NCBI GenBank assembly: GCA_016875915.1
Contig: VGOM01000001.1
Coordinates: 1 to 32,177, forward strand
DNA from: Chloroflexota bacterium
Lineage (GTDB): Bacteria; Chloroflexota; Dehalococcoidia; UBA2247; RBG-13-53-26
Direction of reading: 5' to 3'
Length of the DNA: 32,177 nt
Shown here: positions 14,827-22,995 of the stretch, piece after piece
How the letters are laid out: every line of letters begins with the position of its first letter
How positions within the stretch are numbered: position 1 is the first letter of the stretch
Program-made: the position numbers and the translations under genes
The notes under the pieces: model-generated
Told to the model about the DNA's origin: nothing
The model's input: only the letters and a program-made list of their open reading frames with translations
The model's database searches: none

Positions 14827-15783
14827 GCCAAAGGCGACCATCATCAGCAGATGGTCTTCCTTCAGGATCCCCTGCTCCAGCACCTCGCTCAGGGCGATGG
14901 GGATCGATGCCGCCGTGGTGTTCCCATAGCGCTGGATGTTGCTGTAGAACTTCTCCTCGGGCACCTCCAGGCGGGCGGCGGCGAACTGGTTGATGCGCAG
15001 GTTGGCCTGATGGGGCAGGAAGAGGTCCACATCGCCGATCTTAAGTCCGTTGGCCTGGAGGGCCTCCTCAATCACCTCGGGGATTTTGGTCACCGCCACC
15101 TTGAAGACTTCCTTGCCCTGCATCTTGGGCCAGATCCGGCCTTCGTCGATGGTCTGATGGGTGAGGTAGGGCTTGCGGCTGATGTCGAACATCTCTAGCC
15201 TGAGGATATCCGCATAGCGCCCGTCGGCATGAAGATGGGTGGACAGGATGCCGCGTGAGGGATCATCCGAGGGCCCTACTATCACCGCCCCGGCGCCATC
15301 CCCGAATATCACGGCCACATCGCGGCCTTCGTCGGTGAAACTCAGGCCGCTGGAGTGGATCTCCGCGCCAACAACAAGGATCCTCTTGTACATCCCCATC
15401 CGCACGAAGGCATCGGCGACGGCCAGACTGTAGAGGAAGCCGCTGCACTGGTTCCGGATATCCAGACAGCCGATCTCGGTCAGGCCCATCTTGGCCTGCA
15501 GGTAGCATCCGCTGCCCGGGAAGTGATGGTCTGGACTGAGGGTGGCGAAGATGATGAAGTCCAGATCCTCGGCCTTCATGCCGGCGCTCTTCAAGGCCTC
15601 GCGGGCGGCTTCTCGGGCAAGGTCCGAGCAGTACACCCCCTCCTCGGCGTAGCGCCTCTCCACAATGCCGGTGCGCTGCCGGATCCATTCGTCGCTGGTG
15701 TTGAACATCTTGGCCAGGTCGAAGTTGGTCACCCGTTTCTCGGGGAGATATCGGCCGACGCCCAGTATCTTCGCTCTTATCAC
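14788..15783 (-). CDS. fabH: Beta-ketoacyl-ACP synthase III (FabH)
   Basis: The 331-residue protein matches KAS III over its full length. Catalytic residues are Cys113 (RNQCSGF), His258 (LPHQAN) and Asn288 (YGNTTAASIP); the N-terminus has GRYLPEKRVTN and the TSDEWIRQRTGI acyl-CoA-pocket segment. It condenses an acyl-CoA starter with malonyl-ACP in the cytoplasm. The start is GTG at 15783 with GGAGG seven bases before. No other fab gene is adjacent; it is transcribed against the respiratory operon and overlaps the 3' end of the HdrD-like gene by 39 bases. Confidence 0.93.
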   Translation of the reverse strand: MIRAKILGVGRYLPEKRVTNFDLAKMFNTSDEWIRQRTGIVERRYAEEGVYCSDLAREAAREALKSAGMKAEDLDFIIFATLSPDHHFPGSGCYLQAKMGLTEIGCLDIRNQCSGFLYSLAVADAFVRMGMYKRILVVGAEIHSSGLSFTDEGRDVAVIFGDGAGAVIVGPSDDPSRGILSTHLHADGRYADILRLEMFDISRKPYLTHQTIDEGRIWPKMQGKEVFKVAVTKIPEVIEEALQANGLKIGDVDLFLPHQANLRINQFAAARLEVPEEKFYSNIQRYGNTTAASIPIALSEVLEQGILKEDHLLMMVAFGSGFTWGASVIRW

Positions 15784-15951
15784 AGGAAGGCCTCCGTTGA
15801 CGAACTTCCCGAACCGGTGGCCGCCGCAGCTGCTGTTCTCCCACAGGCGGCAGCCTGGCCCAGATCAGGCAAGAGTCTATCAGCCCCGATGGTGGTGGTC
15901 AAGGCAAGCCGAGCGGCTCCCGGCGCATCTTCTCCTCTGGTCGCTGAGGCA

Positions 15952-15960
15952 TGGTATGAT
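15952..15960 (+). promoter_or_regulatory. Extended -10 promoter candidate
   Basis: TGGTATGAT contains an extended -10 (TG-N-TATGAT) 57 bases before the start of the next plus-strand gene. No -35 box is apparent. The rest of the gap between fabH and this gene shows nothing further. Confidence 0.35.
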
Positions 15961-16016
15961 AGTGCCGAGGAATCCCCCCGACCGGTTGAGCCGACGGGGT
16001 CGGGACAGGGACACCG

Positions 16017-16301
16017 ATGAAGAAGGGCTTGCTGTCCATTCTGGTCCTCGGCGCACTGCTGTCGGGCGCCTGCGTGGTGTCGCCTCCGAACCGCTGGGAC
16101 GGCCCCTTCTCCGACTTCCCCTTCCCCTGGATGTTTCCTTTCTGGCTTCTGGGGCTGGCGCTCTACCTGCTGCCCACCATCATCGTCATCGCCAGGCGAA
16201 AGAAGAGGATCCTGGGCCCTGTTCTGGTCAATGTCCTCCTGGGCTGGACCTTCATCGGCTGGGTGGCGGCCCTGATCTGGGCCTGTCTCGTTGAGGACTA
16301 G
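16017..16301 (+). CDS. Superinfection immunity (Imm-like, PF14373) family membrane lipoprotein
   Basis: 94 residues. The N-terminus is a lipoprotein-type signal with LLSGAC (Cys19). Two further hydrophobic helices follow; YLLPTIIVIARRKKRILGPV and VNVLLGWTFIGWVAALIWAC match the conserved core of the superinfection immunity family, named for phage T4 Imm, which blocks DNA entry of a second phage. Homologues are common in bacteria far from any prophage, and no phage genes lie here, so a true immunity role is unproven. The lipobox in front of this core is less usual. An AGGGA site precedes the ATG. Confidence 0.72.
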   Translation: MKKGLLSILVLGALLSGACVVSPPNRWDGPFSDFPFPWMFPFWLLGLALYLLPTIIVIARRKKRILGPVLVNVLLGWTFIGWVAALIWACLVED

Positions 16302-16376
16302 CGGCGGGCCCCCGGCGAACCCCCAAGACGGTCTTGCGGTCACCGGACCCGGGGGCCGTGGCCCGGACGGCCGCTA
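16299..16376. terminator. Nested inverted repeats between convergent genes, probable bidirectional terminator
   Basis: Three concentric arms are visible: TAGCGGC (16299-16305) with GCCGCTA (16370-16376), GGCCCCCGG (16307-16315) with CCGGGGGCC (16349-16357), and an inner hairpin CAAGAC-G-GTCTTG (16324-16336). The outer arms include the stop codons of both flanking genes. The elaborate cruciform-like shape suits termination of both convergent genes. Confidence 0.5.
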
Positions 16377-16595
16377 CGGGCTCTGGGGGATGAACTGCAG
16401 CACCAGGAAGCTCTCGGTGTACCCGGCGGAGAACCCTTCAGTAATGGTGTGGCTGACGCTGCCCCGGTAGACCCAGCCGTCCTTGAACTGGGCGTTGAGG
16501 TAGTCCTGCATTATCTGGGCCTTCTTCCTGGCGTCACCGCCGGGGCGGCCCTCCTTGAACAGGTGGTCCACACTAACGACCCTGTAGGGTTCCAT
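16374..16595 (-). CDS. Small DUF4177-like protein
   Basis: 73 residues starting at ATG 16595 behind GGAGGGAGGG (a GTG one codon upstream is also possible). The pattern MEPYRVVSVD, then MQDYLNAQFKDGWVYRGSV, then FLVLQFIPQ resembles DUF4177-type proteins, small cytoplasmic proteins with a 'LN...GW' core and no known function. The gene stands alone, convergent with the Imm-like gene, and has about 340 bases of non-coding sequence upstream. Confidence 0.6.
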   Translation of the reverse strand: MEPYRVVSVDHLFKEGRPGGDARKKAQIMQDYLNAQFKDGWVYRGSVSHTITEGFSAGYTESFLVLQFIPQSP

Positions 16596-16934
16596 CACAA
16601 CCCTCCCTCCACTGACCAGACTTCACTGTCATGAGCGTTCCCTGGCCCCGACGGCCGTGCCAGCAACGGATCCCGGCCTCCAGTGACTGGGGTTGATTGT
16701 ACACATCACCGGGCTCCGATGGGAAATCAGGCGATGCGGCAGTGTCAGCCTGTTGCATCGGCGAACCGCTCCAAGAAGAGCCACTTGGGTCATCAAAAGT
16801 AGCCGATTGCGTCTTGCTTATGCGATTGTTGGATGACAGAATGTGAGGCACTCCGGGCGGGATCTGCTGACGCCGCGCAAGGCGCAGGGTGGCTCTCCCG
16901 GGGCGCATCGGCCGAAGAACAAAGGAAGGCCTTG
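16596..16934. other. Intergenic region between divergent genes
   Basis: About 340 bases that should hold promoters for the small minus-strand gene and the HD-GYP gene. A weak pair TTGCTT/CAGAAT with 17-base spacing occurs around 16814-16842 on the plus strand, and GCGATTG-like motifs repeat near 16802 and 16822. Nothing stronger was found. Confidence 0.4.
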
Positions 16935-18413
16935 ATGACTTTCCGCGAGAAGACGGCACTCATCGTCTGCCTGATGCTCTGCTCCCTCAGCGGCGCAGTG
17001 TTCCTGGTTTCGTCGCTGGCTTCGTCAGACGATCCCAGCGACCATACCCTAGCCTATGCCATCCTGGCCGTCACCGCTGTCGGACTGGTCTTCGGGGTGT
17101 CTATCATCCTGGTGCTGGACAGAATCCTGCGGAACAGGCTGTCCAGGATCAGCTCCCCTCTGCAGACGATACGCGACAGCACCGGTTTCTCCCAGCGTGT
17201 CAACCTGGCTGGCAAGGATGAGTTCTCACTTCTGGCCTCGGACATAGATGCCGCCCTGGAATCGCTGGAGAAGGCCCATGCCAGACTGGCCGAAAGCGAA
17301 GGCAGGCATCGGGCCACGCTGCAACTGATACCGGACTTCCTCTTCCTGATGAAGGTGGACGGCAGCATTTCGGCCATCTCCGATGGTGAAAGTGGCACCG
17401 GCGGCCGCTCGGCCGGTTCCTTCGCATGTGCGGAGGGGAACCATGCCGGCCAGCATGGGAACGGCAACGGACAGGCTCCTCCACTGCTGAAGACCCTCTC
17501 TGAGGCCATCGTCGGTCAAGGCAAGGACTACGCCTCACAGGCCCTGACTCAGCGTCAGATGCAGAGTTTCGAGGTTGAGCTCTCCAGCAACGGCAGCAGG
17601 TCCTGCTGGGAGACCCGGATGGTATCCTGTGGAGAGGGCCAAGTGCTGGCCATGGCCCGGGATATCACGGACCGCCGGCGAGGTGAAGAGGCAGTGGCAC
17701 GGGCCAAGGACGCCCTGGAGATGCTGGTCCAGGAGCGCACTGCCGAGCTGGACCGGGTGAACGAAGTCCTGAAGAAGGAGATCTCACTGCGCCTCCAGGA
17801 GGAAGAGGTACTCAGGAAGAGCTTCCGAAAGGTGGAGGCCCTGCTGGAGAACACCATAGAAGCCATGTCCCTCATCGTGGAAAGGAAGGACCCCTACACC
17901 GCCGGCCATCAGCGGCGGGTGGCCAAGCTGGCCTGTGCCATCGGCCGTGAGATGGGACTGGGGGCCGACCGGATCCAGGCCATCCGCGTTGCGGCTATGC
18001 TCCACGACCTGGGGAAGATCTTCGTACCCGCAGAGATCCTGAACAAGCCCGGCCGGCTGACCGATGGCGAACTGGCTCTGATCAAGACCCATCCCAGCAC
18101 CGACCACGAGATACTGAGGACCATTGACTTCTCCTGCCCTGTGGCCGATATCGTGGCCCAGCACCACGAGAGGCTGGATGGCTCCGGCTATCCCGCCGGC
18201 CTGGGAGGGGAGGAGATCCTGCCGGAGGCGAAGATCCTGGGGGTGGCCGATGTGGTTGAGGCCATGTCCTCCAGCCGGCCCTACCGGCCGGCGCTTGGCA
18301 TGGACGAAGCCCTGAGAGAGATTGTGAAGAACAAGGGCATCCTTTGCGATCCGGACGTGGTCGGGGCATGCCTCCGGCTATTGACAGAGAAGAAGTTCAG
18401 TTTTGTAGAATAG
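16935..18413 (+). CDS. Membrane-bound HD-GYP phosphodiesterase with HAMP and PAS-like regions
   Basis: 492 residues from ATG 16935 (AAGGAAGG five bases upstream; a longer frame from 16833 lacks a ribosome site). Two membrane helices (~8-30 and 40-62) bracket a very short outside loop. A HAMP-like segment (~63-115), a PAS-like region (~125-245, ending MARDITDRRRGEE) and a coiled coil (~250-300) lead into an HD-GYP domain. That domain has AGHQRRV, HDLGK (His357-Asp358), His386, and HHERLDGSGYP (410-420). HD-GYP enzymes hydrolyse cyclic di-GMP. The PAS-like part contains a low-complexity Gly/Asn/His insert (~165-180). Bases 18168-18267 are identical to the inverted second HD-GYP gene. Confidence 0.87.
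   Translation: MTFREKTALIVCLMLCSLSGAVFLVSSLASSDDPSDHTLAYAILAVTAVGLVFGVSIILVLDRILRNRLSRISSPLQTIRDSTGFSQRVNLAGKDEFSLLASDIDAALESLEKAHARLAESEGRHRATLQLIPDFLFLMKVDGSISAISDGESGTGGRSAGSFACAEGNHAGQHGNGNGQAPPLLKTLSEAIVGQGKDYASQALTQRQMQSFEVELSSNGSRSCWETRMVSCGEGQVLAMARDITDRRRGEEAVARAKDALEMLVQERTAELDRVNEVLKKEISLRLQEEEVLRKSFRKVEALLENTIEAMSLIVERKDPYTAGHQRRVAKLACAIGREMGLGADRIQAIRVAAMLHDLGKIFVPAEILNKPGRLTDGELALIKTHPSTDHEILRTIDFSCPVADIVAQHHERLDGSGYPAGLGGEEILPEAKILGVADVVEAMSSSRPYRPALGMDEALREIVKNKGILCDPDVVGACLRLLTEKKFSFVE
18168..18267. repeat. Perfect 100-bp inverted repeat shared by two HD-GYP genes (other copy 20430-20529)
   Basis: Bases 18168-18267 equal the reverse complement of 20430-20529, bounded by mismatches at 18167/20530 and 18268/20429. 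The tract encodes the ERLDGSGYPAGLGGEE signature and the following ILPEAKILGVADVVEAM. Outside it the two genes are clearly diverged in both protein and DNA. Identity through third codon positions is more than protein conservation would require. Confidence 0.93.
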
Positions 18414-18435
18414 GGGACACGGAGGACTCTGAACC

Positions 18436-18978
18436 ATGAGTCAACCTTGGTATGAAGTGGGCAAGTGGTCCATCGACGTGAACATGAACCCGGTCCTCAG
18501 CGAGGCCCTGACCGAGTTCACCAGCCGGATTGACGAGCGCCTGTTCCGCAGGCTAAGCGGAGAGGCCATCTGCATTGTGGATTCCGCACCAAGCGCCAGC
18601 ACGGTGCGCGTCATGGCAGCTCCGAGCCCCTCCCCCGACAGCCCGAACGAGGACCACAGTATCTACCTGGTGGTCTTCCGCCCCGATGTGGTCAGACTGA
18701 CGCCCAGGGCGGCCCTGGGAGAGGTGGCCCACCAGTTCGCCCACCTGGTCTTCAGACTGGAGCACGGCGTGGACAGCCAATCACTGCCTGCCGGGAGGGA
18801 AATGGCGGACAACCTGGCAACGGCTTGGGGGTTCAAGGATGAGATCGAGGCCAATGCCGCCGAGAGGATGAGACTGGACGCTCAGGGTTCGCCGGCCGGA
18901 GCTTCGGAGTCCCCGCCGTCGGAGAAGTCGCCCCGAAAGAAGCGGTCTGGCAGGGGCCGGACCTCCCTTGCCTCCTGA
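18436..18978 (+). CDS. Hypothetical protein with degenerate zincin-like HQxxH motif
   Basis: 180 residues, 22 bases behind the HD-GYP gene with GGAGG before the ATG, so likely one transcript. No named family is recognised. Residues 94-133 read LGEVAHQFAHLVFRLEHG, then REMADNLATAWGFKDE. This resembles the HExxH helix of small zinc peptidases (His99, His103, downstream acidic residue, and the 'ADxxA..WGF' helix). However, the catalytic Glu is Gln100. The last 30 residues are Ser/Pro/Lys/Arg-rich and probably disordered. There is no signal peptide or membrane helix. It may be an inactive metal-binding relative; that is inference. Confidence 0.65.
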   Translation: MSQPWYEVGKWSIDVNMNPVLSEALTEFTSRIDERLFRRLSGEAICIVDSAPSASTVRVMAAPSPSPDSPNEDHSIYLVVFRPDVVRLTPRAALGEVAHQFAHLVFRLEHGVDSQSLPAGREMADNLATAWGFKDEIEANAAERMRLDAQGSPAGASESPPSEKSPRKKRSGRGRTSLAS

Positions 18979-18997
18979 AGAAACGGGGGCGGGACGA

Positions 18998-20203
18998 TCA
19001 CCCGCGGGAACAGATCAGACAGCGCCCAGGCAGAATGCGCCCTTCCAGCAGTGAGCCAAACTCCCCTCGGAGCCTGTCTCCCAGCTCGGCGACCTCACCC
19101 TGAAGCCTGAGTGTCTCCGTTCTTTCGGCGGAGCGATCGTACTTGGATATCAGATGCTGGTGCAGTTCCACCACCGGGTCAACAATGCGCTCCCTGGTCA
19201 GCTCCGCGGTGCGGTCCACCCGGAGCATGTCTTTGGTCCTGGCGCTGGCATTCAGGAGGACCGCCCTGCCATAGCGAAGCAGAGGAGACTGCCTCTTCCC
19301 CAGGAGCACCCGGGGCTCGGCATACGAATACTCCGCGGGGCCGCAGGGATGGGCGTCACAGAATCCCGAGCAGGTCACCTTCTCGTAGATGGTGCGGGAG
19401 AAGCCATCCTCCAGCGAGAACCGTATCTCCTCCGGAGAGCGCGCCCAGGCCACCACCACCTGGAACAGGTCATCCGCATCGGCCCGGATGTCGTTCCACA
19501 GGTCGAAGCAGGCCCGGACGTACTGCACCGCCAGAGACTCCCATTCGGTCCACAGCTCGCCGCTGACGGACCCATCGAGGTGCTGGCGCAGGGACTCGCA
19601 GAGCATTCTCTGCTGCGGTGAATCCTTGCCGCTCCTGCTCGATGCACAGGGCATGCCTATCCAGGGGATGACAGCATCGAAGGACCAGTCCGGAAGGTTC
19701 AGGTATCGCCCCCGCGTGTGGCACAGGAACGCCCCCTCAGCGTTCATCTCCGGCTCCGGACTCGCGGCGGGGGCCGCATGCCGCCCGCTGCCATTCGCAG
19801 AGCGGGCCCGGGCACAGTCATGATACAGCTCCCTGGCCGGCACGAACATCGCCGGCAGCAGGGCCAGTCGTTTGGATTGACCGCCCAGAAGCTGCAGAAC
19901 GTCGCTGGCATGTTCGCCATTGCCGCCGACTTCGGCCGACGGTTGGCTTGTCTCGGCCTGACCCTGGATCACCTTGCCGGCGGCCGCGTATTCCCGCCGG
20001 CAGTGTTGGATGAACATGCGGCTGCGCCGCGGGAAGGCGGTCCCCCTCATCTCCGCCAGGAGTTGCTGGTCGGAGAGCTGCTCCAGCCGGCGGTAGATGA
20101 ACTGGAGTTCCTCGGCGGTCGGCTCCGGCGGGGTTTGCGCCCGGCGGTCAGCCGCAGTTCCCTTCCCCGGCAAGCCAGTTGCCTTGACCTTCACTTCGCT
20201 CAT
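18998..20203 (-). CDS. Unrecognised 401-residue protein coupled to an HD-GYP gene
   Basis: The ATG overlaps the stop of the upstream HD-GYP gene by four bases (ATGA), which implies coupled translation and a linked role. I recognise no domain. Visible features are a Pro/Ala-rich N-terminus, an Arg-rich helix PRRSRMFIQHCRREY (59-72), and a Trp-rich middle (ELWTEWESLAVQYVRACFDL). It also has a compact cysteine cluster CSGFCDAHPC (278-287), a helical region 355-390, and a final CLIC (395-398). The cysteines could bind zinc or an FeS cluster. No signal peptide or membrane helix is seen. Confidence 0.65.
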   Translation of the reverse strand: MSEVKVKATGLPGKGTAADRRAQTPPEPTAEELQFIYRRLEQLSDQQLLAEMRGTAFPRRSRMFIQHCRREYAAAGKVIQGQAETSQPSAEVGGNGEHASDVLQLLGGQSKRLALLPAMFVPARELYHDCARARSANGSGRHAAPAASPEPEMNAEGAFLCHTRGRYLNLPDWSFDAVIPWIGMPCASSRSGKDSPQQRMLCESLRQHLDGSVSGELWTEWESLAVQYVRACFDLWNDIRADADDLFQVVVAWARSPEEIRFSLEDGFSRTIYEKVTCSGFCDAHPCGPAEYSYAEPRVLLGKRQSPLLRYGRAVLLNASARTKDMLRVDRTAELTRERIVDPVVELHQHLISKYDRSAERTETLRLQGEVAELGDRLRGEFGSLLEGRILPGRCLICSRG

Positions 20204-20952
20204 CTGGCCGCGATGTGCGCCGTCGTGCCGGACTTCGCCGAAGCCAGCAGGCGCTCCTCAGCTTGGGGTCGAATCATGCCAGGCTGGGCCTGGAACGTGA
20301 AGCCTCTGTCTCTGAACGCGGTCAGGCAGGCATCGACCACGTCGTTGTCGTAGAGAATGCCCTTCTGCGCCTCGATCTCCATCAGGGCCCGGTCAACGCC
20401 CAGTGCTGGGCGGTAGGGACGGTGGGAGCACATGGCCTCAACCACATCGGCCACCCCCAGGATCTTCGCCTCCGGCAGGATCTCCTCCCCTCCCAGGCCG
20501 GCGGGATAGCCGGAGCCATCCAGCCTCTCATGGTGCTGCAGTACAGGATCGGCGATGGGCGCCGCGAAGTCGATCTGTATCAGCATCTCATAGCCCACCC
20601 TGGGGTGGGTTCTGATGATGGCGGACTCGATCTCGTTCAGCCGGCCCGGCTTGCCCAGTATCTCGATGGGCACGACTATCTTGCCGATGTCATGCAGCAG
20701 GCCAGCCATATGAATCCGGGAGATCCGGTCATTGGACAGGCCAAGCTCCTCACCCAGGGCGGCGGCGAGTTGCGCCACCCGCTGCTGATGCCCTGCGGTA
20801 TGGCAATCCCGCATCTCCACCATCAGGGTGATCACCCGGATGGCCTCTTCGAACATCTTCCGGAAATCGTGCCCGGACTGGCCTGTCTGCCCCTCATTCC
20901 TCTTCCCTCCCACCGGGCGCAGCGAATCGGCTGTCATGCTGCAGCCATTCAT
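20200..20952 (-). CDS. Cytoplasmic HD-GYP domain phosphodiesterase
   Basis: 250 residues from ATG 20952, which follows GGAAGGAGG closely; in-frame starts further up (to 21033) lack such a site. Nearly the whole protein is one HD-GYP domain: TAGHQQRVAQLA, HDIGK, RTHPRVGYEML, HHERLDGSGYPAGLGG, and ADVVEAMCSHRPYRPALG. It should hydrolyse cyclic di-GMP, but with no sensor or membrane part it presumably depends on a partner, perhaps the coupled 401-residue protein. It is a paralogue of the membrane HD-GYP protein 2 kb away and shares a perfect 100-bp tract with it. Confidence 0.85.
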   Translation of the reverse strand: MNGCSMTADSLRPVGGKRNEGQTGQSGHDFRKMFEEAIRVITLMVEMRDCHTAGHQQRVAQLAAALGEELGLSNDRISRIHMAGLLHDIGKIVVPIEILGKPGRLNEIESAIIRTHPRVGYEMLIQIDFAAPIADPVLQHHERLDGSGYPAGLGGEEILPEAKILGVADVVEAMCSHRPYRPALGVDRALMEIEAQKGILYDNDVVDACLTAFRDRGFTFQAQPGMIRPQAEERLLASAKSGTTAHIAAR

Positions 20953-21285
20953 ATGCCTCCTTCCCGACGGTAGGGTTCTTCGCGGCCTGGTGCCAGTCGT
21001 CTCATGCATTGCGCTCAACACCTCGCTGTCCATCTGCCTCCAACGCCGTCAATCCTGCGGCGCCCGAATTCAGCAGATATCCCGGCACCCAGTCTAGGGC
21101 AAGCGTACTACATCCGTGTCACCCCACCCCGCGATGATCTCTCATTTGTGTCACCGCGGAAGTGGCCTCTCCAAGGGAGCGCCTTCCATGGCCGGTCCGG
21201 ACAGGGCTGGGGAACGGGCCGCCGCCGTGCTAACATAGTTACCGGGCGCCGTTCAGCCCGGGACTGCACCACGCAAGGGGGGAAG
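20953..21285. other. Divergent intergenic region
   Basis: This 333-base gap between two divergently transcribed genes holds GTGTCACC twice (21116-21123 and 21148-21155), 32 bases or about three helical turns apart, and TGCTAACAT (21228-21236), an extended -10-like motif for the plus-strand gene. A shared regulator binding the direct repeat is possible but unproven. Confidence 0.35.
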
Positions 21286-22995
21286 ATGAGCCAAGACGAG
21301 GCTGCGACTGTATCCGGCAGGCCCAGGATCCTCATAGTCGGCGGAGTGGCGGGGGGTGCCTCCTGCGCGGCACGGGCCAGGAGGCTGTCCGAGCAGGCAG
21401 AGATCATCATGTTTGAGAGGGGACCCTACGTCTCCTTCGCCAACTGCGGACTGCCCTACTATGTGGGCGATGTGATCACCGACGAGAGGAACCTGATCAT
21501 CGCCACTCCGGAGCTCTTCAAGAAGCGGTTCAACATCGAGGTCCGGGTGCAGAGCGAAGTGCGTTCCATCAACAGGGAGGAGCGCGTCATCGAGCTGATC
21601 CGGAATGAGACGGGGCAGGTCTTCAGCGAGAGGTACGACGCCCTCGTCCTGGCTACGGGGGCGATGCCGGTCCGGCCCCCCATCCCGGGCATTGATCTTC
21701 CCGGCGTGTTCAGTCTACGGACAATCCCTGACAGCCGGCAGATGCGGGAGTGGATAGCGAACAGGAAGGCCAAGCGGGCGGTGATCGTCGGCGGCGGATT
21801 CATCGGGCTGGAGATGGCGGAGAACCTGGTCGGCCGGGGCATCTCGGTGACCATCATAGACATGCTGCCTCAGGTCATGGCGCCCATCGACGCCGAGATG
21901 GCCGTGCCTATCCACGAGCACCTCAAAGCCAAGGGGGTAGCGCTCCATCTGAACGATGGCGCCGCCAGATTCGAGAAGGGGGCCTCTGGAAGGACCATCT
22001 CGGTGGCTACCCGGTCCGGCGTCAGCCATGAGTGCGACATGGTGCTGCTGGCCGTGGGAGTGCGGCCCGAGGTCAGGCTGGCGAAGGAAGCCGGCCTGGA
22101 GATCGGGGCCCTCGGCGGCGTCAGGGTCAGCGAACGAATGCGCACCAGCGACAGCCACATCTGGGCTGTGGGCGACGCCGTTGAGGTGCGGGACTGCTTC
22201 ACCGGCGCCTGGAGCCTCATCCCGCTGGCTGGTCCGGCCAACCGCCAGGGCCGGATCGCCGCGGATGTCATCCTGGGCCGCGATGCCCGCTTCCGGGGGG
22301 TTCAGGGAACCATGGTCTGCCGCATCTTTGACATCACCGTGGCCGCCACGGGGGCCAGTGAGAAGATCCTGCTCCGGCAGGGGATCAACAGCCAGCCGGC
22401 CCAGTATGAGAAGGTCTATCTGCACCCGGGGCACCACGTCAACTACTACCCCGGGGCCAAGCCGATCACCATGAAGCTGCTCTTCTCCACCCTCGACGGA
22501 CGGATTCTTGGCGCTCAGGCGGTGGGCCAGGAAGGCGTGGAGAAGCGCATCGACGTCATGGCCATGGCCATGCAGAAAGGGGCCACCGTCTTCGATCTTG
22601 AGGAGGCGGAGCTGTGCTACGCCCCGCAGTTCGGGGCGGCCAAGGATCCGGTCAACGTCGCCGGCATGATCGCCGCCAACGCCCTGAAAGGGGATGCCCC
22701 GGTGGCCCATTGGGCCGACGCCGGGCAAACCGGACAATACCTCCTCGACGTCCGCGAGCCCCAGGAGTACCGTCAAGGTCATTTCGAGGGAGCGGTCAAC
22801 ATCCCCCTCCACTCGCTACGCGAGCGGATGTCGGAACTGCCCGCTGATCGGGAGATACTGGCCTATTGCGGGGTGGGCCAGAGGTCATACTACGCCTGTC
22901 GGGCCATGCGTTTGAACGGACTCCGAGCGAAGAACCTCTCCGGAGGCATGAAGACTCTGGAGGCAGAAAGGCAGGTAGCACAGGGATGGATCTGA
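21286..22995 (+). CDS. CoA-disulfide reductase-like flavoprotein with C-terminal rhodanese domain
   Basis: 569 residues from ATG 21286 after AAGGGGGGAAG. The N-terminal FAD-binding motif is ILIVGGVAGGASCAARARR; the redox cysteine is Cys54 in SFANCGLPYY, the single-cysteine active site of CoADR/NADH oxidase-type enzymes. The NAD(P)H-binding motif is AVIVGGGFIGLEMAENL. The dimerisation domain (~330-450) is complete. A rhodanese domain (~465-565) has DVREPQEYRQGHFEGAVNIP and the active loop YCGVGQRS. This fusion reduces CoA disulfide or persulfide/polysulfide with NAD(P)H. It is followed, with a 10-base overlap, by an SDR gene. Its thiol chemistry would fit the Hdr-like and Rdx genes in this window, but no direct link is shown. 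Confidence 0.9.
   Translation: MSQDEAATVSGRPRILIVGGVAGGASCAARARRLSEQAEIIMFERGPYVSFANCGLPYYVGDVITDERNLIIATPELFKKRFNIEVRVQSEVRSINREERVIELIRNETGQVFSERYDALVLATGAMPVRPPIPGIDLPGVFSLRTIPDSRQMREWIANRKAKRAVIVGGGFIGLEMAENLVGRGISVTIIDMLPQVMAPIDAEMAVPIHEHLKAKGVALHLNDGAARFEKGASGRTISVATRSGVSHECDMVLLAVGVRPEVRLAKEAGLEIGALGGVRVSERMRTSDSHIWAVGDAVEVRDCFTGAWSLIPLAGPANRQGRIAADVILGRDARFRGVQGTMVCRIFDITVAATGASEKILLRQGINSQPAQYEKVYLHPGHHVNYYPGAKPITMKLLFSTLDGRILGAQAVGQEGVEKRIDVMAMAMQKGATVFDLEEAELCYAPQFGAAKDPVNVAGMIAANALKGDAPVAHWADAGQTGQYLLDVREPQEYRQGHFEGAVNIPLHSLRERMSELPADREILAYCGVGQRSYYACRAMRLNGLRAKNLSGGMKTLEAERQVAQGWI

Noticed and set aside
20953-21033. 27-residue N-terminal extension of the second HD-GYP protein
   Set aside because: The best ribosome site (GGAAGGAGG) lies inside this extension, just before ATG 20952.
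21004-21285. 94-residue N-terminal extension of the CoA-disulfide reductase
   Set aside because: The FAD motif should be near the N-terminus and AAGGGGGGAAG marks the ATG at 21286.
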